A program made the translations under genes and the position numbers. 64,000 nt of DNA from Mediterraneibacter hominis (GTDB lineage Bacteria > Bacillota > Clostridia > Lachnospirales > Lachnospiraceae). Below the pieces are notes generated by a model that was not told the origin of the DNA, searched no databases, and was given only the letters and a program-made list of their open reading frames with translations. How positions within the stretch are numbered: position 1 is the first letter of the stretch; each line of letters begins with the position of its first letter. Location: NCBI RefSeq assembly GCF_014287475.1, contig NZ_JACOPF010000001.1, forward strand, positions 1,178,001-1,242,000, given 5' to 3'. Of the stretch, positions 9,354 to 17,507 are shown in pieces.

Positions 9354-11492
9354 TTATCTTCTTTTACGAGGTTTGTCTGCAAATATCAGCAGCAGGACGC
9401 CAAGGCTTATAAGAATCCCCACAATATACATACGCATAACTGTTTCATCCCCGGTATGTATCGTCTCTTGTTTTTCCTTTTTCGGCATTTCCTCATCTGC
9501 CGGAGGATTTTCTTTTGGCAAATCTGCATTTTCAATCGTCCCCATATCCAGTGTAAATTCATCTCTCGAGATAACAAATTCTCCTTCATAGAGCTGTTTT
9601 CCTTCATTGTTCTCACAGCGAAGCTCTTCGATCTTGTAAGTGTCAAATGGCAGTGCTCCCTGTCCGTCATCTACCGGAATACATGCATTTTCATCTCCTA
9701 TTCCAAACCACAGCCCTGCTCCGGCTTTCTCTGCATTGGTATCCACAGAATGTTTCACATATTCTGAAGAAGAGGAAAAATACCCATTTTCATCTGTTAC
9801 AATGACATGACTCTCTTTTGTCGTCACAGACGTAATACGGAAAGGAATATCTGCCATTGCCTTCTGTGTCTTTTCCTCTATCTTTGTAAATGAGAAATCT
9901 CCCCGTATCACCTTGTCCGCCGCCTGATACCTGTTGCCTCCGATTAGCTTCACTTCTTCTCCTTCCTGCTTTATTGGTATGACACACGCGGTAAGCCACC
10001 CTTCCTCTTCTGCAGCCACATTTTCTTTTTCCTGTTCTTCTGTTCTATCCTCCTCCGCTTTAAACAGTACCTCTTTTAATAAATATCCCGTTGGCGCTTT
10101 TACCTCTTCGATGACAATCGTGCCAAGCGGAAGAACCGGTTCGTCGTTTCCTGCTACGTAGTAGAAGTCGTCCCCTTCTATTTTATATTCCTCCGAAAGC
10201 TCCCAGAAAGCCTGTTTATCTTCGTTCTCTTTTGTTATTTTCGTTTCTTTTGTTTCCAATATCCAAGTCCGATCCGGTTCTTTCGGAAGAGAATCCTTTG
10301 TATACTCTCCCTCATAGAAATCTACGGCAAACTGCGCACCCGCAAGAGACGCGCACCCCTGCGGTGTATCGCCTTTTGTCCCTGCGTCTATCTTCACTAG
10401 CTCTAATTCTGCTTTAGCGCTGACCGGAATATCTTTTACTTTCAAGCCTGTTGTCTTTCCACTCTCTACTAAGAGCGTATAGCTTTTTATGTCCAGCTTA
10501 TAGCCGGACGGCGCTTTTATCTCACATATCGTATACTCCCCGACCGGCAGTTTCTCACTTTTTGCATATCCTGACTCATCTGTCACCAATACTGTCTTTA
10601 ACTCCTCCTTCTGGTATACGCCATATTCGGCTCCTTCCAGCGTATAACAGGAGTTTCCCTCTGAAAGCCCTGGATCGGAAGAGCTTTTCTGTATTTCTAT
10701 ATAACCGCCAGCCGGATGGTATTCCCATTGGCAGAGATCCTGGCCATTTCCTTTTAAAATCACACCGCTGCATTCCCACTTTTCCCTCCACTCTGGGTCT
10801 ACAGCATGTTCAATTCCATATTGGAGCACCTGCCAGGTATAATCCGATACATAGTGCACTCCGTCCGGACACAGCACATTATTCCCAAATTCCAGCGTAA
10901 TACCCGGATACCAGCCGTTCACCTCATTTAGTACCTCCCATACTAAGATCTGTTTAAAAAAGTAGTCCTGGCTGGAAGTAAAGGAGAAGTCCAGCGTCGT
11001 TTTCCACTCATCATACCAGGCAAAGGCACTGCCAATCGTATCTATTGTATATTGGCTATAATACATTTTCGCGTCATACACCTGTTTGTTTCCTGACTGA
11101 AAGCTCACCGTCGGATCCGCGCAGAACGCCCATTCTCCATCTGCTCCCAATACTCCTTCCGACCAACTGTCCACCATTTCCCATGATTGCCCGTCAGGAC
11201 TGTACCTTACCATATCAATTGTTCCCTGATCTGCAGCAAGGACACTGGTATACACCGTACTTCCTGCGGCAGCGTTCCTTCCTTGCATTTCATTTGCCGT
11301 TTCTTCGGCAAATCCGACTCCCTTTAACAGCTCTGAAAGATAGGCCGCATCATACATAGGTCTGCGCACTTCCTCCTTTATATCCTCCTGCCCTTCCTCT
11401 GCCGCCGCAACCTGTATACAAGAAAAGGCAAATATAAAAATAACAAACACAAATAAAAGGGTCTTTCCGCCCTTTTTCCATTTTTCCTTCAT
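9354..11492 (-). CDS. Wall-anchored adhesin with thioester and SpaA/Cna-B domains
   Basis: This 712-residue surface protein has a signal peptide (residues 1-31). A probable Cys-Gln thioester domain follows: Cys124 in WAFCADPTVSF and Gln181 in FFKQILVWEVLN, matching the pattern of Gram-positive thioester adhesins that bond covalently to host amines. Three SpaA/Cna-B-like repeats follow (about 265-365, 370-510, 535-650), with VTDESGY, GEYTICEIKAPSGY and IVIEEVKAPTGY as the isopeptide-type landmarks. The C terminus has a Pro/Lys-rich spacer, a variant sorting signal HTGD, one helix and a KPRKRR tail. Start 11492 is chosen because GGACAGGAG lies six bases upstream; two earlier in-frame ATGs lack this. 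No sortase gene is nearby. Confidence 0.85.
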   Translation of the reverse strand: MKEKWKKGGKTLLFVFVIFIFAFSCIQVAAAEEGQEDIKEEVRRPMYDAAYLSELLKGVGFAEETANEMQGRNAAAGSTVYTSVLAADQGTIDMVRYSPDGQSWEMVDSWSEGVLGADGEWAFCADPTVSFQSGNKQVYDAKMYYSQYTIDTIGSAFAWYDEWKTTLDFSFTSSQDYFFKQILVWEVLNEVNGWYPGITLEFGNNVLCPDGVHYVSDYTWQVLQYGIEHAVDPEWREKWECSGVILKGNGQDLCQWEYHPAGGYIEIQKSSSDPGLSEGNSCYTLEGAEYGVYQKEELKTVLVTDESGYAKSEKLPVGEYTICEIKAPSGYKLDIKSYTLLVESGKTTGLKVKDIPVSAKAELELVKIDAGTKGDTPQGCASLAGAQFAVDFYEGEYTKDSLPKEPDRTWILETKETKITKENEDKQAFWELSEEYKIEGDDFYYVAGNDEPVLPLGTIVIEEVKAPTGYLLKEVLFKAEEDRTEEQEKENVAAEEEGWLTACVIPIKQEGEEVKLIGGNRYQAADKVIRGDFSFTKIEEKTQKAMADIPFRITSVTTKESHVIVTDENGYFSSSSEYVKHSVDTNAEKAGAGLWFGIGDENACIPVDDGQGALPFDTYKIEELRCENNEGKQLYEGEFVISRDEFTLDMGTIENADLPKENPPADEEMPKKEKQETIHTGDETVMRMYIVGILISLGVLLLIFADKPRKRR

Positions 11493-11751
11493 ACACATCT
11501 CCTGTCCTAAGAAAACCTGTACCATTAAAACAACATTTTCCCCAGCAGAAAATACCTCTTCTCCTGCACGTATACACCGGACATGCAGAAGTTCCTCCTG
11601 CCTCCTCTCTGCTTTTATTTTTTCTTTCTACTCGTTTGGAATTCAAGGGAAGAAATTCCCCGGATAATTGAATTACTGATTTGATTTCAGAATTTAACGT
11701 TTGATTCGCTGTCTTCGACGAGTGTTTTTACAACGCTGCCGCCAAAAAGAA

Positions 11752-11845
11752 AATTGTCCTTTCCGGCTGCTGTCTGGCAGACAAAAATTTCATCTGCTTT
11801 TCGCTGGGATATTCATTATAGCATATCCGGCCGGAAGGGACAATT
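11752..11845. repeat. 94-bp segment bounded by a 16-bp inverted repeat
   Basis: AATTGTCCTTTCCGGC (11752-11767) is mirrored by GCCGGAAGGGACAATT (11830-11845) with 15 of 16 bases paired. It encloses 62 bases with no reading frame. The rest of the gap 11493-12047 holds AT-rich sequence upstream of the adhesin gene and, from 11872, a MITE copy. It could be a small mobile remnant or a stable RNA hairpin. Confidence 0.5.
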
Positions 11846-11871
11846 CATAAAAACGCACAAAATTATTTTGT

Positions 11872-12036
11872 GTAACAGTTCAGCCATACAGTGTGCGGGA
11901 AGCATAAAACATGCCTGCATGTTTTTGCGAGCGTACATTTGTATGAGCTTAAGCGCCTGTCAATGAGTAAAACGGTGGCGGCCGCCACAATAAGCACGCA
12001 GTGCGGTTTTACGAATGGCGCGGGCTGAACTGTTAC
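11872..12036 (+). mobile_element. MITE copy 1 (165 bp)
   Basis: Non-coding element with terminal inverted repeats GTAACAGTTCAGCC and GGCTGAACTGTTAC. The flanking octamers tattttgt and tatttttg agree at 6 of 8 positions, consistent with an aged 8-bp target duplication. Internal palindromes include AAACATGC-CT-GCATGTTT and GTGGCGGCCGCCAC. It lies 11 bp beyond the asd stop codon. It shares almost its whole length with copies at 14684, 33222 and 45386. Confidence 0.88.
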
Positions 12037-12047
12037 TATTTTTGAAA

Positions 12048-13133
12048 TTATTTTGCCTGGATGTATCCTTTTGCCGTCAGGGACTCTGCGCACAATACGG
12101 CTCCACCTGCTGCGCCTCTCACTGTATTGTGGGACAGACCGATAAATTTATAGTCATAGATACTGTCCTCTCTGAGACGCCCAATAGATACGCCCATTCC
12201 TTTTTCATAATCTACATCCATTTTAACCTGCGGACGATTATCTTCCTCTAAATACTGTATAAACTGCTTCGGAGCGCTTGGAAGAAGAGCTTCTTGTGGA
12301 AATCCTTTAAAGCTTGTCAGCTTCTCAATAAGCTGTTCTTTTGTCGGTTTTTTCTCGAAATTGATAAATACCGCGGCGGTATGTCCGTTCAATACCGGCA
12401 CACGTACACACTGGCAGGTAATCTTTGGAAGCTCGGCTTTTACAATCTGCCCATTTTCCACTTTACCAAGAACACGCAGCGGCTCCTGCTCACTCTTTTC
12501 TTCCTCTCCGCCAATATACGGGATAATATTTTCTACCATCTCCGGCCAATCCTTAAATGTCTTTCCTGCCCCCGAAATAGCCTGATAGGTAGTTACAACC
12601 AACTCTTTTGGCCCAAATTCCTTCCATGCCGCAAGGCAAGGCGCATAACTTTGAATGGAGCAGTTTGGTTTTACCGCGATAAATCCGCGTGTTGTTCCGA
12701 GACGTTTTTTCTGATCTGCAATCACTTCAAAATGCTCTGGATTGACCTCCGGAATAACCATAGGCACGTCCGGCGTCCAGCGGTGCGCGCTGTTGTTCGA
12801 TACGACGGGAGTCTCTGTCTTGGCATATGCCTCTTCTATCGCTTTGATTTCCTCCTTTGTCATATCCACTGCGCTGAATACAAAATCAACCGTAGAAGCC
12901 ACATGCTCCACATCATTTACATTCATCACAACCAGCTTTTTCACTGCCTCTGGCATAGGCGTATCCATTTTCCATCTTCCACCTACTGCCTCTTCATATG
13001 TTTTTCCCGCAGAACGCGGGCTTGCAGCTACTGTCACTACTTCAAACCAGGGATGATTTTCCAAAAGAGAAATAAATCTCTGTCCTACCATTCCCGTTGC
13101 TCCCAAAATTCCAACTCTTAATTTCTGTTCCAT
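12048..13133 (-). CDS. asd: Aspartate-semialdehyde dehydrogenase
   Basis: This enzyme reduces aspartyl phosphate to aspartate semialdehyde with NADPH, at the branch to lysine, threonine and methionine. It is 361 residues long and of the archaeal/fungal-like subtype. The Rossmann motif is GILGATGMVGQRF at the N terminus, the catalytic cysteine lies in VKPNCSIQSY (about residue 160), and the active-site histidine region is VPVLNGHTAAVF. Start 13133 is the only good candidate. It is separate from the other pathway genes hom, thrC and dapB in this window. A MITE copy sits directly downstream. Confidence 0.95.
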   Translation of the reverse strand: MEQKLRVGILGATGMVGQRFISLLENHPWFEVVTVAASPRSAGKTYEEAVGGRWKMDTPMPEAVKKLVVMNVNDVEHVASTVDFVFSAVDMTKEEIKAIEEAYAKTETPVVSNNSAHRWTPDVPMVIPEVNPEHFEVIADQKKRLGTTRGFIAVKPNCSIQSYAPCLAAWKEFGPKELVVTTYQAISGAGKTFKDWPEMVENIIPYIGGEEEKSEQEPLRVLGKVENGQIVKAELPKITCQCVRVPVLNGHTAAVFINFEKKPTKEQLIEKLTSFKGFPQEALLPSAPKQFIQYLEEDNRPQVKMDVDYEKGMGVSIGRLREDSIYDYKFIGLSHNTVRGAAGGAVLCAESLTAKGYIQAK

Positions 13134-13210
13134 TTTTCCTCTCCTTCTTTCTTCTTGCTGTATATGTTCTACGGACTTTCTTTCTCTATTAGCCCTGCTC
13201 TTATCTAATC

Positions 13211-14587
13211 CTACTTTGCCAAATAGGCACGTGCTTCTTCTATTACCTTTTCCATCGCCTGTCTGCCCGGCGCCCCCACAGTATTTCTTTGTTCCACACA
13301 GGTTTTCATGCTGATCGCCTCATAAATGTCTTCTTCAAACGCTGGAGAGACCGCTTTAAATTCCGCAAGACTTAAATCGTCCAGCGCTATATGTTTCTCA
13401 ATACAATGCAGCACAAGCCTTCCGACTATTCCATGTGCATCCCGAAACGGAACGCCATGGTTTACAAGATAGTCCGCCGCATCTGTCGCATTGGTAAACC
13501 CACGTCTGGCGCTGTCCTCCATCTGCCTTTCATTGAATTTCATAGTTGCCAGCATCCCAGTAAATAAAAGCAGACACCCCTTTGTCGTATCAATTGCGTC
13601 AAATGTAAGCTCCTTGTCCTCCTGCATATCTTTATTATAGGCAAGAGGAAGCCCTTTCATTGTTGTCAGAAGCGCCATCAATGCTCCATAGACACGCCCT
13701 GTCTTTCCTCTTACAAGCTCTGCAATGTCTGGATTTTTTTTCTGCGGCATAATGCTGCTTCCAGTACTGTATGCATCATCAATCTCTACAAATTTATATT
13801 CGTTGGAATTCCAGATAATCACTTCCTCTGAAAACCGGCTCAAATGCATCATTATGGTAGACATCGCCGAAAGGAGCTCAATCAGATAATCTCTGTCCGA
13901 CACAGAATCCATACTGTTACGTGTAGGACCTGCAAAGTCCATAAGCTCTGCTGTATATTCCCTATCCAGAGGATACGTTGTCCCCGCGAGCGCTCCCGAG
14001 CCCAACGGACACATATTCATCCTTGCATAAATATCTTTCATGCGCATCCGATCGCGCTTGAACATTTCAAAATATGCTCCCAGGTGATGAGCCAGTGTAA
14101 TCGGCTGTGCCTTTTGCAGATGAGTAAACCCTGGCATAAAGGTTTCGGTGTTTTCCTCCATCAGCTTTAACAGTACTTCCAGCATTTCTTTTAACAGCCC
14201 GTCCAGTTCTGTCACTTCATCCCGAATATACAGCTTCATGTCCAGCGCAACCTGGTCATTCCGACTTCTCCCAGTGTGCAGCTTTTTGCCTGCCGCACCT
14301 ATTCTTTCCGTCAGCACCGCCTCCACAAAGCTGTGAATATCCTCATATTCATCCGTAATTGCCAGTCTGCCTTCCCTTACGTCTTTTAAAATTCCCTCCA
14401 GGCCATCTGTAATCTGGTTTTTCTCTTCCTCTGTCAGAATCCCCTGCTTTCCCAGCATGTTCACATGGGCAAGGCTTCCTCGTATATCTTGTTCACAGAG
14501 CCTTTTATCAAATGAAATTGATGCGTTAAAATTATATACCAACTGATCCGTTTCTTTCGTAAAACGGCCGCCCCATAACTGCGCCAT
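13211..14587 (-). CDS. argH: Argininosuccinate lyase
   Basis: This cytosolic enzyme cleaves argininosuccinate to arginine and fumarate, the last step of arginine synthesis. It is 458 residues long, as usual. The fumarase/lyase superfamily signature GSSIMPQKKNPD with the catalytic serine is at about residue 280. HTGRSRNDQVALD is at about 105, and the N-terminal MAQLWGGRFTKETD is typical. No argG is adjacent, so the rest of the pathway must be elsewhere. It reads away from a MITE copy that lies about 100 bp upstream of the start. Confidence 0.96.
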   Translation of the reverse strand: MAQLWGGRFTKETDQLVYNFNASISFDKRLCEQDIRGSLAHVNMLGKQGILTEEEKNQITDGLEGILKDVREGRLAITDEYEDIHSFVEAVLTERIGAAGKKLHTGRSRNDQVALDMKLYIRDEVTELDGLLKEMLEVLLKLMEENTETFMPGFTHLQKAQPITLAHHLGAYFEMFKRDRMRMKDIYARMNMCPLGSGALAGTTYPLDREYTAELMDFAGPTRNSMDSVSDRDYLIELLSAMSTIMMHLSRFSEEVIIWNSNEYKFVEIDDAYSTGSSIMPQKKNPDIAELVRGKTGRVYGALMALLTTMKGLPLAYNKDMQEDKELTFDAIDTTKGCLLLFTGMLATMKFNERQMEDSARRGFTNATDAADYLVNHGVPFRDAHGIVGRLVLHCIEKHIALDDLSLAEFKAVSPAFEEDIYEAISMKTCVEQRNTVGAPGRQAMEKVIEEARAYLAK

Positions 14588-14683
14588 TTTTCTTCCTCTT
14601 TTCTTCGCTCATATTTTTCACACTAGTTTATCACATAGAAGCACAGCCTGTCCAGTCTATCACCAGAAATTCTTTGGCATTGT

Positions 14684-14848
14684 GTGACAGTTCAGCCATA
14701 CAGTGTGCGGGAAGCATAAAACATGCCTGCATGTTTTTGCGAGCGTACATCTGTATGAGCTTAAGCGCCCGTCAATGAGTAAAACAGTGGCGGCCACCAC
14801 GATAAGCACGCAGTGCGGTTTTACGAATGGCGCGGGCTGAACTGTTAC
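14684..14848 (+). mobile_element. MITE copy 2 (165 bp)
   Basis: Same 165-bp element as copy 1, in the same orientation. The left end reads GTGACAGTTCAGCC, one base changed from the consensus, and the right end is GGCTGAACTGTTAC. Flanking octamers ggcattgt and ggtattgt match at 7 of 8 positions, supporting insertion with an 8-bp duplication. It fills much of the argH-gatZ gap (14588-14973), which otherwise holds the gatZ terminator. Confidence 0.92.
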
Positions 14849-14871
14849 GGTATTGTTACTTCTTAATATAG

Positions 14872-14929
14872 AAAAACCGCCATACTGTTAAACAGACATT
14901 TCTGCTTCTTTTCAACAGTACAACGGTTT
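14872..14929 (-). terminator. gatZ terminator
   Basis: Minus strand stem AAACCG..TACTGTT / AACAGTA..CGGTTT with a long loop is followed by TTTTTC. It is downstream of the aldolase subunit gene that ends at 14974. Confidence 0.65.
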
Positions 14930-14973
14930 CCTGTTTTTTTAAATCCCTGTCATCTGCATGCCTCTTTTGCACA

Positions 14974-16299
14974 TTACAGAAGCTCCCTCTGATGTGTGGC
15001 ATACAAGTATTCGTCAATCGTATTGATAATCCGGTCTTCTGCCAGTGCTACCGGTTCATTCTCCAGCAGTCCTTCCCGCACTTTCGTATACTGAATCGGC
15101 ATAAACTGACTCAAAAGATGAAGCGGCACTCCTAATTTCTCTAAATTTTCAAGGAGACGGTCACAAGCCTTTTCTACTGCTGGTGTCGGCATATAATACC
15201 TGCACCTATCAGAGAAAGAATATTTCCTTTTCATACGTATTTCCAGTGCACTTCCCTGATAGTGTTTTTTCCAATATTTATCATCCTTACACATTTCCTC
15301 ATCCAGCGTCTCGGCAAAATGGCTCGGAGTAATATCTGTGCCATAGAGCAGCTCTTGTTCAATATGCTCCAGGGCGAACATTGCCTCACGCATCGCAAAT
15401 GTAAGCGCCGGCCCTACCTTCAAAATACCGACACCGTCCTCAACCAGCTCCCGCAGCTTGATTTTTGTCTGATAATCGGTCGAATGTCCTTCAAATACAA
15501 GGTTAGGAAAATCCTTAATAGAAGCCATCAATTCCTTTGCTTTCTCACGATCATATTCTGTACACCCACTGTCCTTTTCTTCTACGCCTGGCTGTACAAC
15601 AACTCCGATAACACGTTCCCATACATCCTGTCCAAGTCCTGCGTCCGCAAAAGCTTTCTCAAATGTCTGTACCGTACTTTTAAAGTCGTCTACTTTCGTT
15701 ACCTGGACTCCCGTATCCTCACTTCCCACTGCGCCTCCTGGAATTGGCACTTCACTTCCGATAATATATACCGGCGGGATCGCATCCGGCTCTTTTTTCA
15801 AAAGCTCCTGATATGTCTTCTCTGCCACCTGTGCCAGACGTGCCCCACGCCTTGCAATGACTTCATCAGACAATCTTTCATCCTCCGCATCACTTCTCAC
15901 CTTCATGCTGGTATCAATGTGGATTTTTGTAAATCCGGCTGCCACATAATGACGGATTAATTCTTCCGCATCTGCCATTGCCTCTGCTTCGTCCTTTCCG
16001 GCGAACGTCAGAGGCCCCAGGTGGTCTCCGCCCAAGAATATCTTTTGTTTGTCAAACCCGTTCTTCTCAGCAATTTCCAGAACAAACTCCTTAAAATCTG
16101 CCGGCTTCATTCCAGTATAACCGCCGTTTTGATCACATTGGTTTGCCGTACTCTCGATCAGTACGCAGGAACCATCTGATTTGCCCCTCTTTAGAGCTGC
16201 TTCAATCACATATTTGTTTGCACTGCAGACGGAATAGATTCCGACGCTTTTTCCTTCTTTCTGCAGTTCTACTATTTTTTTCAGTGGATTTAACAACAT
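14974..16299 (-). CDS. gatZ: D-tagatose-1,6-bisphosphate aldolase subunit, GatZ/KbaZ family
   Basis: This 441-residue protein belongs to the GatZ/KbaZ family, the so-called non-catalytic subunit that is needed for full activity and stability of the class II tagatose-bisphosphate aldolase. The N-terminal region GIYSVCSANKYVIEAALKR and the segments IESTANQCDQNGGYTGM and FLGGDHLGP are family landmarks. AAGGAGGG lies just upstream of the start. It is divergent from the GatY-like aldolase at 16471, 171 bp away, suggesting that the two proteins form one enzyme with shared control. No galactitol phosphotransferase genes are nearby. Confidence 0.92.
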   Translation of the reverse strand: MLLNPLKKIVELQKEGKSVGIYSVCSANKYVIEAALKRGKSDGSCVLIESTANQCDQNGGYTGMKPADFKEFVLEIAEKNGFDKQKIFLGGDHLGPLTFAGKDEAEAMADAEELIRHYVAAGFTKIHIDTSMKVRSDAEDERLSDEVIARRGARLAQVAEKTYQELLKKEPDAIPPVYIIGSEVPIPGGAVGSEDTGVQVTKVDDFKSTVQTFEKAFADAGLGQDVWERVIGVVVQPGVEEKDSGCTEYDREKAKELMASIKDFPNLVFEGHSTDYQTKIKLRELVEDGVGILKVGPALTFAMREAMFALEHIEQELLYGTDITPSHFAETLDEEMCKDDKYWKKHYQGSALEIRMKRKYSFSDRCRYYMPTPAVEKACDRLLENLEKLGVPLHLLSQFMPIQYTKVREGLLENEPVALAEDRIINTIDEYLYATHQRELL

Positions 16300-16421
16300 G
16301 ATAATCCCTCCTTTTCTTTCTTCATCCTAGCACGAAAAAAGATACCATACTTTGGATTTATTAAACAATCATTTGCATTTTTTAAGAAAGCAAGAAATAG
16401 AGAGACAAAAAATGCGGTTGT

Positions 16422-16431
16422 GTGCTATACT
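16422..16431 (+). promoter_or_regulatory. Extended -10 promoter of the GatY-like aldolase gene
   Basis: TGTGCTATACT includes TGC directly before TATACT (16426-16431), an extended -10 element. A recognisable -35 is weak (GAGACA, 18 bp upstream). Confidence 0.5.
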
Positions 16432-16470
16432 GTTACCAAGTAAAATCTATAAAGAATCGAGGTTATTTCT

Positions 16471-17322
16471 ATGTCATTAGTTACAACAAATGAAATGCTT
16501 AAGAAAGCACAGGAAGGACACTATGCAGTCGGCGCATTCAATGTAGAAAATATGGAAATGGTTATGTCAGTATTAAAGGCAGCAGAAGAAATGAACGCCC
16601 CGGTTATTATGCAGACAACTCCGTCCACAGTAAAATATGCTGGTCTTGATTACTATCTCGCAATGGTTCGTGCTGCTGCACAAAGAGCTTGCGTTCCGGT
16701 TGCCATGCATCTCGATCACGGCAGTAGTTTTGAATTGGCCATGCAGGCACTTCGGACAGGTTATACTTCCATTATGATCGATGGTTCTCACGAATCCTTC
16801 GAGGACAATATCGCACTTACCCGCCGTGTGGCAGACGCCTGTGCACCGTCTGGAATCAGTGTAGAAGCAGAGCTTGGAAAGGTCGGCGGAAAAGAGGACG
16901 ACCTTGTTGCCGCAGATGATTCTCCTTATACAGATCCACAGCAGGCAAAAGAGTTTGCAGAACGCACCGGAGTTACTTCTCTTGCTGTTGCAATCGGCAC
17001 GGCTCACGGCTTGTATAAAGGAACTCCAAAGTTAGATTTTGATCGCCTTAGCGCTATCCGCGAAGTTGTCTCAATTCCATTGGTTCTTCATGGAGCTTCC
17101 GGCGTACCAGATGAAGCAGTACGCGAATCCATCACACGTGGAATCTGTAAAGTCAATTTTGCAACAGAACTGAGGATTGCTTTCAGCGACGGCGTAAAAA
17201 AATATCTCCATGAGAATCCAGATGCCTTCGATCCGAAAAAATATGGTAAAACAGGCATGGATAACGTAATCCATCTCGTAAAAGAAAAAATTGCCGTATG
17301 CGGTTCTGAAGGAAAAGCATAA
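16471..17322 (+). CDS. Class II fructose/tagatose-bisphosphate aldolase (GatY/FbaA family)
   Basis: This Zn-dependent aldolase splits fructose- or tagatose-1,6-bisphosphate into DHAP and glyceraldehyde-3-phosphate. It has 283 residues. Zinc and catalytic residues lie in HLDHGSSFE (about residue 80), GIS VEAELGKVGG (about 130), GTAHGLYKG (about 180) and HGASGVPDE (about 210). The position beside gatZ favours the tagatose-type GatY, but sequence alone cannot separate the two substrates and this could be the glycolytic aldolase. GAGG precedes the ATG by eight bases. Transcription ends at the long hairpin at 17389-17489. Confidence 0.92.
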   Translation: MSLVTTNEMLKKAQEGHYAVGAFNVENMEMVMSVLKAAEEMNAPVIMQTTPSTVKYAGLDYYLAMVRAAAQRACVPVAMHLDHGSSFELAMQALRTGYTSIMIDGSHESFEDNIALTRRVADACAPSGISVEAELGKVGGKEDDLVAADDSPYTDPQQAKEFAERTGVTSLAVAIGTAHGLYKGTPKLDFDRLSAIREVVSIPLVLHGASGVPDEAVRESITRGICKVNFATELRIAFSDGVKKYLHENPDAFDPKKYGKTGMDNVIHLVKEKIAVCGSEGKA

Positions 17323-17388
17323 ATATAAATTTAACTAATAAAGCTGCCTTCCGAGTGACAGGGTAAAAACTTCTGACTGAAAGTGACA

Positions 17389-17489
17389 GCAAAAAACACT
17401 GTGTCAGATAAGCAGGGCATTGACAGGAACCACTCGAACGGATGAGGTAAAGCGGGTCCTGCCCTGTGTTCTGATACAGTGTTTTTTGC
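17389..17489. terminator. Long hairpin, bidirectional terminator
   Basis: GCAAAAAACACTGTGTCAGA and, near 17470-17489, its near-complement pair over about 20 bp, extended by CAGGGC/GCCCTG. The loop is about 40 nt and contains CCACTCG, which can also pair with CCGAGTG at 17351-17357. T6 on each side allows termination in both directions (aldolase gene, P-type ATPase gene). It is longer than a normal terminator and may be part of a small RNA. Confidence 0.65.
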
Positions 17490-17507
17490 GTACCTTTTAT
17501 TAAATTA

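Noticed and set aside
11860..12055. An 11-bp direct repeat AAATTATTTTG on both sides of MITE copy 1 as its target duplication
   Set aside because: It is not adjacent to the terminal repeats on the right side and conflicts with the 8-bp duplications at the other three copies; one copy is part of the asd stop region. Probably chance in AT-rich DNA.
11863..12093. Open frame of 76 codons on the minus strand across MITE copy 1
   Set aside because: It has no ribosome binding site, runs through the inverted repeats and into the asd 3' end, and is not kept in the other MITE copies.
12294..13121. Plus-strand frame of 275 codons opposite asd
   Set aside because: It is entirely antisense to asd, lacks a ribosome binding site and has an implausible composition.
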